Source: Endocalyx cinctus
Taxonomy: Eukaryota > Ascomycota > Sordariomycetes > Amphisphaeriales > Apiosporaceae
Length of the DNA stretch: 64,000 nucleotides
Assembly (NCBI GenBank): GCA_001600455.1
Contig: BCKC01000002.1
Coordinates: forward strand, 3,548,171-3,612,170
Reading direction: 5' to 3'
Part shown: piece after piece, positions 21,057 to 31,500 of the stretch
Layout of the letters: every line of letters begins with the position of its first letter
How positions within the stretch are numbered: position 1 is the stretch's first letter
Program-made: the position numbers and the translations under genes
The notes under the pieces: model-generated
Told to the model about the DNA's origin: nothing
What the model saw: the letters and a program-made list of their open reading frames with translations, nothing else
The model's database searches: none

Positions 21057-23204
21057 ATGTCGGAACAGGAAGTCGACGTGCTGATATGCGGAGGCGGATC
21101 GGCCGGCCTATGCGCCGGCGTCTGGCTCGCCCGTTACGGCGTCAAAAACTTCAAGATCCTCGAGAGGCGGAACGGACCGTTAGAAATGGGCCAGGCGGAC
21201 GGGGTCCAGTGCCGGACCGTCGAGGTGTTCGAGAGTTTCGGCCTGTCGGAAGGCATGCTCAAGGAAGCCTACCACGTGTTAGAGCTGTCGTTTTGGTCCG
21301 CCTCTCCCGACGGAACGGGAATCGAGCACACCCATTACGAACCGGACACGGAAGCCGGCCTGAGCCATCAGCCTCACGTCATCTTGAACCAGGCGAGGGT
21401 GAACGGGATGATGGCCGAGGATATGGAACGCGTCTCCGCCGGCGGATCCCACGTCGAGTACGGCTGCGAGGTGCTGAGCGTAGAAGTGGATAGCGCCCTC
21501 TCGCAAGATCCGGATGCGTACTGCGTCGGAGTCACGGCTGTGAAGGGTGGGGTGAAGCAGAAATATAGGGCTAAGTACGTATTGGTAAGGATTAGGCTGA
21601 CGTGTGCTTTTTTCACTCCTCGCCCCCTCAACTACCACGGCAATGTGCATCTTGATACCATATAAATCCCGATAGAAACCATTTTTAGATCACTAGCTTC
21701 ATCTAACGTAAACAAATATATAGGGGTCCGATGGCGCGCACAGCCTGGTAAGGAAAGCATTCAACATCAAGATGCTCGGAGACAGCAGCGACTCCGTCTG
21801 GGGCGTGATGGACGTGTATCCGCGGACCGACTTCCCCGACATCCGCAAGAAGGCGATCATCAACTCGGACGCGGGCAACCTGATCATCATCCCGCGCGAG
21901 GGCGACTCGCTCGTTCGGTTCTACATGGAGCTGGAACCCGGGACGGCGAAGGACGTGACGCTCGAGAAGCTCCACGAGAAGGCGCGGAGGATCTTCCGCC
22001 CGTACGCCCTCGAGATCGCCGAGACGCGCTGGTGGTCGGCCTACGCCATTGGCCAGCGCCTGGCCGACGCCTTCCGCGACCCCGACGCGCGCGTCTTCCT
22101 CACCGGCGACGCCTGCCACACGCACTCGCCCAAGGCCGGCCAGGGCATGAACGTGAGCCTGCAGGACGGCTACAACGTCGGGTGGAAGCTGGGCGCGATC
22201 CTGACCGGTCGGGCGGCCTCGCCGCGCCGGCTCCTCGAGACGTACGTGCTCGAGAGGCAGAGGACGGCGGCCGACTTAATCGAGTTCGATCGGTATTTCA
22301 CGAAGCTGTTCTCGACCTCGTACAGGCGCGAGCACGGCGTGACCGAGGAGGAGTTCCGCGAGCAGTTCATCCGGTCCGGAAGGTACACGGCCGGACAGGC
22401 GACGCGGTACCGGGATTCCGTCGTCACGGCGGCGTCGTCGAGCGACTGCGTCGCGGCTTCCAAATTAACCGTCGGCATGCGTTTCCCGAGCGCGCAGGTG
22501 GTACGGTTTTGCGATGCGCGACCGCTGCAGCTGGTCAGGGCGTTGCCGGCCGATTCTCGGTGGCACGTCGTCGTCTTTGCCGGAGATCTCGGTGATCTGG
22601 AGACATCGGCGAAGTTGAACGAGGTGAGTTGGGTTATCAATTTGGCCATATATATATATTTAATATAGCGAGGCCGCGGCTTACACTCATTTTAGCTATC
22701 GCTCCGGTTAGAGAAACTCATCAGCCGCTTTACCCCGTCAACGTCGGATCCAGACAGCATCATCAACCTGGTCCTTGTTTTATCATCGGAGCGTATCAAG
22801 ATAAAACAAAGTCAGATACCTCCTGTATTTACGCCTATCACAGGTAAATGGAAGATGAAATGTAAGTAGTTAGCTAATTGACAGCGATAGGTGAATATCT
22901 TTTAATTTGGCGATTAACAATTTTCTACAGGTCTATTTAAAGTATTCGTCGACGAGGAGGGTTATAACAACTCTGGACACGGGCATGCGTATGCAACCTA
23001 CGGTATAGATTCTGAAAGGGGCGCGATGATCGTCGTACGACCTGATCAATGTAAGATCCCTCTGCTACTTACTTATCCTCTCGTATCTTTTCTCGTACTC
23101 AGCTAATCATGGGATGACTAGATATCTCTAGAATTGGCGCATTACAGGATACCGAAGGCATCGAGAACTTTTTTGATGGTTTCATGAGGAAACCGGGTGA
23201 GTGA
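21057..23204 (+). CDS. FAD-dependent phenol 2-monooxygenase-like hydroxylase
   Basis: Five exons: 21057-21584, 21724-22623, 22696-22843, 22931-23050 and 23122-23204, 592 residues. Dinucleotide-binding motif CGGGSAGLCAG lies near residue 11, the DG motif GSDGAHS near 178 and the GD motif FLTGDACHTHSPKAGQGMN near 303, the three signatures of class A flavoprotein hydroxylases. After about residue 450 comes the thioredoxin-like C-terminal domain of phenol hydroxylases (RWHVVVFAGD, FKVFVDEEGY, IVVRPDQYISRIG). It would hydroxylate a phenolic ring with NADPH and O2. Exon 2 is strongly GC-rich. The end is uncertain: reading through gives TGA at 23202-23204, but CCGG|GTGAGT followed by TTTTCAG at 23247-23253 would instead splice and stop two codons later at 23261. 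Either way the domain content is unchanged. Confidence 0.9.
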
Positions 23205-23597
23205 ATTGATAAGTGTGCTCCGAGCAGACGGAAGGTATCATCCCCGTTTTCAGGTCGGTGATATAATTTTAAGTTTTGATGACAGCATCTACAAACGTGG
23301 ACGTATCCATGGATATACCTAGGTACACTTTAATCCTGTTTGCTTTATCAACTAAAGCCTCGGAACTTCACTTACATTTAATGATTCGGTTGAATAATCG
23401 AGACGAATAGAGGATTATCAATGGATTATCAATAACTATAATTCTAGTATATACAATAGCCCAGGCATATCTTGGATTGGCTCACGAAGAGTCTCTTTTT
23501 CTTTCCCAGTCGCTACTCTCCTCCTCCTTCACCACTTGTCCAACAGAACTTCTTAACTCATGACGTGACCAGCCTATCAACAGTTTTAACTTCGAAG
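23205..23597. other. Intergenic, no gene
   Basis: About 390 bp of AT-rich DNA between the monooxygenase end and the first secreted-protein gene. It may include the last two codons of the monooxygenase at 23254-23261 if the alternative splice is used. Confidence 0.35.
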
Positions 23598-24202
23598 ATG
23601 AATATCCCAAGTCTATTCTCCCTCTCCATGCTTGTCATGATCAGTACGGCTACCTAATAACTTCTTTCCCCCTCGGATTCAACGCTCTCGCTAACATGGC
23701 TATAGTATTGGCTATCAACCTTTCAACTTCATCCATCATCACTTTGGGTCAGAACACAACTAATACGTCGACGTCCTTCAAAAAAACAGCCACCATAGAA
23801 GCTAGCGACAACAGCTCCCCCGACGGATCATCTTCGCCGCCGCCGCCACCCACCCAGCGACAATGCGGATACCCGGCTCCCACGTGCGCCTCCGACTTCG
23901 CGCGCCAGGCCTGGGGCTACTGCTACGGAGACCTACAGCTAGGAGCGGAGGACGACGAGGCGTGTAGCGATCCGACGAGTTGCTGCTACGAGGGAGGCTG
24001 GGGTCTGTTCTGCTACGGGACCCTATGCGGCACCGTGCTCGACTGCTGGGAGGCGCTGCCGGCTTACCAGCGGTGTCGGGACAGGATCGCCCAGCTGGGC
24101 GTCAGGAGGGCTTGCGCGACGGCTAAAGAGTGCGTAGGTACCGGCTGGAACGAGATCTGCGGTGGTCAGAAGCGTTGTGCGGTGGCGGGGGCTGAGAGTT
24201 AG
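23598..24202 (+). CDS. Small secreted cysteine-rich protein with two six-Cys modules
   Basis: Two exons, 23598-23643 (46 nt) and 23706-24202, 180 residues. A signal peptide covers about the first 30 residues (MNIPSLFSLSMLVMIILAIN). A Thr/Ser/Asn-rich linker with a six-proline run follows, then a region with fourteen cysteines. The last part has spacing C-x5-C-x9-C-x12-C-x5-C-x8-C (from CGTVLDC to GWNEIC). The part before it fits a looser copy: C-x6-C-x11-C-x13-C-x5-C-x9-C (from CGYPAPTC to GWGLFC), with an extra adjacent Cys. So the protein looks like an internal duplication. I recognise no named family; candidates are an effector, a wall-binding or an antimicrobial-like protein, all inferred only from secretion and disulfide richness. 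The downstream gene carries one copy of the same module. Confidence 0.75.
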
Positions 24203-24968
24203 GGGGGCTGGGAAGGGGAGCTTATATTAAATTGGGTATAATCACTGTACGAACGATTGGGCTTGCCTTCACTTAGGTGAAACTTCATCAAGCTGCGACT
24301 TGACTATAAGAAAAATTACTTGTAGGTTGATTCGGGAAAGGGGATAATATTATTGTTTGCAGTGTATCAATTAGAATAACCTCGTAATCAGAATTATTAA
24401 CTTCATTAAATGTAGAAGAAATAATACAGGGACCACAAACTTACTTCTCAAGGAATATACATACATCCATGGATAATAGGGTAATATCATAAGATCCCTC
24501 CGCGGTGGCAAATAGATAATCACACACAACATAAGAAAAATTAACTTCTTTTAATCTCCCTTAAAATTTGTCTGGGATAAGGAGCAGGGAGACGGACATG
24601 ACGCAAACTTCTCCACGTGTTGATCCTTACTTCGCCGCAAATTCGTACCAAAAATGCTACACAGTATTTACACTCTAGTGACGATTATAATAATTGCTTT
24701 CCCATATATTGCGACAGCAAACAGAATACGCCGACCTTAAAGTTCCCAATATCCCCTCTACAACAGATATATTTAATTACTCTACATAATTATTCTAAGT
24801 TTTATAGATGAAAGATACTTCTTGAAAAGTCCATCTCTTTCAATCCAAACAGCCAGATTTTCACCTTCTTTGTCTCATTCCGTGCCTAGAGAAGAAAGCT
24901 ACCGAAACGCATTGTCCCACGACATACCTCGCCAAAAGAAAACCTTCAGGCATCAATAACTATCCGCC
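24203..24968. other. Intergenic between the two secreted-protein genes
   Basis: About 770 bp, AT-rich, without a supported gene. It contains the promoter of the second secreted-protein gene. Confidence 0.35.
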
Positions 24969-25320
24969 ATGCAGATTCCAATAGTATCGTCAATTATCAT
25001 CCTAGTCGCTGCAAGTAAGTCTATCCATCTATCTACTACTACTTCTTCCTTCTCTTATTTCTCAGGTCTTCAATATCTAAGAAACTCACTAACTGAAAAA
25101 CAAAACTTGCCAAGCTACAGTGGCAAATGCTACACCACTCGGTATACCACGCGATACACAACAACTAAGATTCTCTAAGCTATGCGGCTCTGATCTCAAC
25201 TGTCCCGCCGGCTTGGTAGGATACACAAAATGCCTGAACGCTATCCAGGCTCAGGGAGAGGAGGATGCTTGCGTCACATCGGAGTTCTGCATCGGAGGGT
25301 CATGGAATGATAGTTGTTAA
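24969..25320 (+). CDS. Small secreted protein with one six-Cys module
   Basis: Two exons, 24969-25014 (46 nt) and 25121-25320, 81 residues. The hydrophobic start (MQIPIVSSIIILVAAMA) is a signal peptide. The mature part has exactly six cysteines spaced C-x5-C-x9-C-x12-C-x5-C-x8-C, from CGSDLNC to SWNDSC. Spacing and several other residues (CG, the Tyr before the third Cys, Ile, Gly, the AC pair and WN before the last Cys) coincide with the second module of the gene 770 bp upstream. Exon 1 is also 46 nt with a phase-1 intron in both genes. They are therefore tandem paralogues. The function is unknown; effector-like by size and secretion only. Confidence 0.75.
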
Positions 25321-25556
25321 ATTTCTTATATTTGCGACTCGGGATAATACTATGTACTCTAGCGTAATTGGACACGGAACATAGCAGAAACAAACGGGAA
25401 TATGATGACCACGCTCTACGACGCAAGACCAATGCATCCGGAAAAGAGAAAAGTATGGTATCAGAAAAGAGAAAAAAAAAAATCAACATTATATAAACTC
25501 CATGCTATGCTATTACTAAAATGAAAACAAATAAAGCTCTCCTATGAAAAGCAAAA

Positions 25557-28500
25557 TCAACTATTTACCTCCGCAAACCAGGTCCTCAGTAACCCGGCCA
25601 AGGCGCCAGGTAAGTCGTCTAGGTTATGTACAACGAGGTAATACTGGAAGGGGAATGTATCGAGGTAGTACTCCGTCTTGATCTCGGCATTGGGCAAGAA
25701 TTTGACCGTTTTCAACGTCAGCACGCTCTGGTCCTTCTTGTTCATGATGATGAACACGATCATGATACGCTCCTCCATGGCTTCACGGAGCAGCCTTCGG
25801 ATTTCGTCGTGCGCGGAAGACGGCGTCAAACCGTCTGAGAGGATGAGCGCCAGCTGCCACAAGTCTTCGGAGCCACGACTTGTGTTCTGCTGCCGGGCCA
25901 CACGGAATCGCTCGATTGTTTGTCTGATGAGGAGGAGGACGTCCGTATGATCCTGCTGGAACGAAAACTTCTGCAGTACCTTGGCGCCGGCATCATGAGA
26001 AGCGAACGGTTCGGTGAACTCGTGCGCCATGAAAACATTTGCTCCGAAACCCAAAACTCCGATCTGACCCACTTCAAGTAAAGTCAGCGCCCTTGACACC
26101 ATCACTAGGGATTCAAGCGCGAGATCCCCGGAGCTGGATTCGCCCATACTCTTGCTGTCATCGACACATAATAAGATCTGGTACGAGCGCTTGGTTGGTA
26201 TCGCCCGTCGCATCCAAATCTTATCTCGTTTATAGCTGGACGCAATATATGGGATGATTCGCTTGATATTGAGTCGCTTTCCAGTTCGATACGCGCCAGA
26301 TAGCTTCGTGGATTGCGAAGGGGTAAGGATGAGACGCAGTTGAGATGTCAATGACAACGATAGAGGGTGGGTTTTGCTTTGAAAGCCTGTCCACTGTTGG
26401 AGTGCTTCTCCGAAGTCTCTCAGTTCTACGTCGGGTTCAGATAAATGAGTTGATAAAAGTTGTGTAGACGTTTCCTGTATTGTTTCTTCCACCATTTCCT
26501 CTGAAGCATGTGCCCCATCCGTAGGTGGCGTCATCTCCCTCTTATAAGCACCCTGATGGGTAGAAACACCGGTCTGCGTCTCCTCCTTTTCACCGTCTGG
26601 CTTATTTTGAGCGTCGGGGGGCTCCGAGGTATCCATCTTGTCTACATTGTCTTCCAGCTCAGCCTCTTCTTCGGGCATAATATTCTGATTTGGCGGTTGC
26701 TCTTCATCGTCGATAGCCATGGTGTCGTCTACCGGTCGAGTCTGTTCTTCAGTTGCAGCGCCCATAGCCTGTGTATCATGAGCAGTCTCATCATTTTGAA
26801 TGTGCTGGTACTCTTGGATGCTAGATTCTTGCTCAGTGTTGGGCTTTTGTTCGTTGGCTTCTGTCTCCTGGGCAGACTTGATTTCCCGTCGTTGTCTGTG
26901 CCACTGCTCCAGCGCATCACCGAGGGCTTTGAAGGGTTGAGTAGACGAGGATTCCATAGCATCATCAAGGTCCGCTTGGGAGTTTTGTTCTTGAGCTTGT
27001 GATACGCTACCTTTCTGCCTAGTCGACTTGTCCTGGTCAGCGGCATTTTCACCTAGTTGACCATTCTCTTGCTCTGCTGTATTGGTCTCTCCGTTATCTT
27101 GCTGTTCCATCTCCTCGGCGGCTTGGTCTGGTCCACTGCCTTTCACGTCGCTTGGAACAACATTCTCGTTGCTGGCATTTGCCTCATCTTTCGACGATGA
27201 ATCTGGCTTCTCGGGGTCTTGTGGCGCGTCTGGTTGTTCATCTTCCGCTTCGTCGCCGTCTTGCATCTTCGTGTCTTCGTTATCCTCGGCATCATTATCT
27301 GGATCATCCGGATCATCTTGATCGTTGTCTGGAGGCATCTCCACCTCGTTGTCGCCATCAGATTCGCCTTGGTGATCGCTCATCTCATCATCGCCTTTCT
27401 TTTCTTGCTGATCCACGTCTGAGAGATTATCCAGTTCGTCGTCGGACATGGACGAGAGGGAGTCATTGTCTTGCCCGTCCATCTCCATGTTGTCGGGGAG
27501 TGCTAGAGTATCTTGTTCTTGGACGTTTTGGTCTTGCTGATTGTCCTCCTGTTGCTGCACCCCCTCCTCTTCCTCTGCGGCACCATTTTCCTCTACTTCT
27601 TCGTCATCATCATTTCCTTGTTCTCCATCATCTTCAGCTTTGCCGTCTTGAGCATCAGCTTTCTGGTCAGAAGCAACTTGCTCATCATCTTTCTTTTGAC
27701 CCTTCGAATCATTTCCTTTCTGATCCTTCTCGGCTTCTTCCTCATTTTCCCCGTCCCACATTTTCTCGTCCACGGTAGTAGGATCCAAATCGCTCACGCT
27801 GCCCGTCTCTTCATCCATTTCATCCTCGCCTTCCTCTTCGTCGCCGTTCTTAGACCCGTTCTCTTCTTCTTCTTCGCCTCCATCGATACTTTCGAGATCA
27901 CCTTTCATCTCTTCATCGGCCATGTCGACCGCATCTTTCTCCTGCTCTGTTTCTTGATCTTGGTTTTGGTTGCCCTCCTGCGCAAGTTCAGACAAATCTT
28001 CATCAGGTTGGACGTCCTTGCTGATATCCTCAGCACCCTCGCCGTCTCCAAGTCCTGTTCCGCCTTCTAATTTGTCTGTCTCACCTGATGTGTCGTCGGA
28101 CTTTTCCTGAGGTGTACAGAAGCCCTTGGTTGCCAATTGTATAAAGGTCTTGCTTAGAGTAAACCCTAATTTACAGGTGCTCTGATGGAGACCGACGAAA
28201 TTGTTAAGAGCTTCCTGGCAAATAGCTCGATACTGCTCCATGATAGGGGTTACAACAGCAATCAACGACGTTGCTAGCATGTTGGTAGTCGTATGATCTA
28301 AATCAATACGCTTGAATGTTTCCAAAGTATCGTTCATGCAGCTGTTTATCTTGTCCATGTGTAGAGCTTGAATCGACAACTTCGTGGTCTCATTATAGCT
28401 CCTCAGCCAGGAATTATCTTCTTCAGAGGAGGGCAATTTAGCAATTGCTTTGCTGAAGTGCTCAACGGAGACAAGTGCACTGTCGCAAAGTTTCTTGATA

Positions 28501-31500
28501 GATTCGATTAGGTCGCGAGTGTTCAGATCAACGGTGTTCGAGGTTGGTATTGGCTGCTGAGATATCATTGTCCATGACTGGATTTGACTCAATATGAACA
28601 CCAGGTCCGGCCGATTCTGGGAAGCTTTGTCTAGCTCAGCTCGGAAGTCGGAAAGCATTGAGTCTAGGTCGCGTTCCACTTGCAATTTCGAGTCTGAGAT
28701 CAAGCCATCAGGTAAAGTTGGCATTAAATTCCATTTAGTGGACACGGACTCTATTTTCTCTTTCCAGATAGTCAGCAACCTTGAAATTTCCCTATTGTCG
28801 ACACCACCAAACTTCGAATGCAGCTCTACAAGTTGTATACCGAGCCGGATTATCTGGAAAAGCCACATAGAGCATGTCTGGTGATTACTAGATGCGGTGC
28901 TGTTCTTGATATCCTTGCCTGTACGAAGGCTACATATAGCTTGGAAATAGTTTAAAGTTGCAGATGAGGATTGGCTGGCAATGAGAGCTTTTGATATCGC
29001 ACGTCTTTGAGTCAGCGTACTGAGTAGGATCCCCTCAAGAAATCCGATGCTCCTATCCACCTCCGAGAGTGTCAAATCTTCTGAATGATCATGGGCTGCA
29101 GCTCGAACCCGGGGTGCAAGGTCGAGCATCTGATGGAAATAATAGTTTGCGTGCTCAAACCCATTAACGGTGTCTTTTGCAAGTGGTTCAGAGGAAGCAA
29201 ATACAACAGGGAGCGATGCCTGCTGAGATAAAACATCAGTGCTGAGATTGTATTGAAATCCCATGTGGCGTGCTGTTTTTAGGGTCTCAGCAAAAAACTT
29301 TCGCTTTCTTGACTTCAGATGCTTAACAAGATCCTTGTTCTCTTCGGTGAGTAGAGACGGCGTTTCTTTACGCAGCTCGGCGACCATTTCATTGAAACTA
29401 GAAACGAAGTCGTCGATGACACTCCCAGCATCAATAGCACTGCTCGGAATTTTGCCTAATCGAGCCATGATTTCGACTGTCTTGTGCACGTTTGCGAGTC
29501 TCTTGTAGTTATTTGTCCAGCCGCGAATAGCCTTTGAGCACATTTGTCTTGCAGCATCATCGAAATCCATAGGATATTTGAGTCCGTTTGCAATGCCAGC
29601 ATCAATGATCGATTCTTCCGGTAGTCCTTGATCAATTATGGGTTTCAGAGGCTGATTCAAGACCTCTCGAAACTTTCGGACAATCCTGAAAAGCTTTTGG
29701 TGAGATTTCCGAGCGCTTTCCCTTAATGCGGCGATATTTGTATCTTTCCAGCTTGCCAGCAATAAAACATCTTTCATTTGTTTCTCGATTGGTGCTTTCC
29801 CGGCGCGAATAAAATCATTCACGGGCTTCTCGAATCGAGAATAAAAGTCAATGAAATTTTGAAGGCTGTCTCGAATTACAGACATTGACGAGTGATCCGA
29901 AGCTATGAGTTTGAGTTGCTTGTGTAGCTGCTTCAGAAGATTGAGACGACCATGGAACTCTCCCACGGGTGCTGATGAGAAATAAGTTTCAAGCTCCTTT
30001 AAAAGATCAGCGGCATGGGCTCGAAGGTCTCCCCCATCTTGAGACAATACCATAGGACCGGCAATAATGGCTTGGTATGCAACAAACCACCACGCACTAG
30101 CATTATCTTCGCACTTTGCCACTTCCATGTTAAACAGTCTTCCCCATGTCGACAGCTCCAATCGTCGCCAAGAGATGAGCATATCTGTTAGACGATTATA
30201 TAGGGGCAAGACAGCATGCGTTCTGCTGGCCCAGCCTCCAAATTGCCATTCGTATACCAAAGCATGTAATTGCTCAACTTTAAGTATGATTTTGGCGAGA
30301 GGATCAGAATGGCTCAGTTCAAGTATCACGTTACATGATGCAATAACATCGGCCAGTGGCTGCATATGGCTAATTTCATCGATCTGCTGGAGTGCGTGGA
30401 AGCGTACACGTATATCGTTAACCAATTTCACCAGTTTTCGAGCTTCAGGGAGATTTCGGTCGGTGTAGAAATTATAATCCTCCTGTGTAGCCGTCGCCTC
30501 AAGCTCTCGTAGCTTGCTTTGAATAGTAAACAACGCAGAGGGAAGCATGATCTCATCAGTAGCAACACCCGTTGTTCCCTTACCAATTTTTTCGGATACA
30601 GTTTTGTTGATATCTATTATGCTGTCCAAGGGATCATATCGCTCCGTGAAAATCTTCTTGTGTAATTGAGTGATTTGAATTGCAAGTGACCGTGGGTCCT
30701 CAATCTCTCGCGAGTCTTCCTGATCAACATGATCGTCCTCGAAGCTTGGGAAGAGTTGATTAAAAGCTCTTTGTTCTGCTTCTTCTTCATTGGATAGATC
30801 TCCTCGATATACGAATGCTCTGCTCCGTAGGTCTGCAGCTTTTCGTTCGGCTTCAAGTTTCTCGTCCCATTGGTTATATAGTACGTGCAGTGCTTCAAAT
30901 ACCGACTCTTTTATACGTACTAAGCCAGTCTGGCCTTCCACGCTAAATACGGTCGCAGCATGCAGAAGCACCTCTAAGCTATGAGTGGAGGCAGATGGCA
31001 TGACGGATTCAGTTGCTTTCCTGCCCAAAAATGGCACTATGTGGATTAGAGCCATTGCTGAAGGATCGCAGGCAGGGCCTTGTACTTTGGCTTCTTTTCC
31101 TAAAGATAAGCCAATTTCCAAACAGTGGATAATGTTTGACGCCGGCATAATGATATCCTCGTATTCACCATGGGCCGACGATGTCAGGCGCCAGCTAATT
31201 CGAGATATGTTCTCGTGGATGACCTGTAGCTGTTGACTACAGATTTCTGAACCTAGATAGTGCTGAACAAATACCGAACTAACATCGACCTGGAGAATGA
31301 TTCTCAGCAGTGCATTAAAATCTTCTTGGAAATGGTCAGATTTTGGTTGGTTTTCTGATCGGTACACAGTCTCATCCGCAGGTGGCGGTGGCTCAAGAGC
31401 CTTGATATCATTTTCCACGACCTCGCAACGGAGACTAGAAGGGAGACCCGTGTGAAACATCTCAAATTGGCGCAATGAATCAAGCTGCCGTTGTAGACCC

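Noticed and set aside
25626..28070. Long plus-strand open frames opposite the midasin tail
   Set aside because: They are shadows of the D/E-rich and Ser-rich coding region on the minus strand; their composition is an artefact of it.
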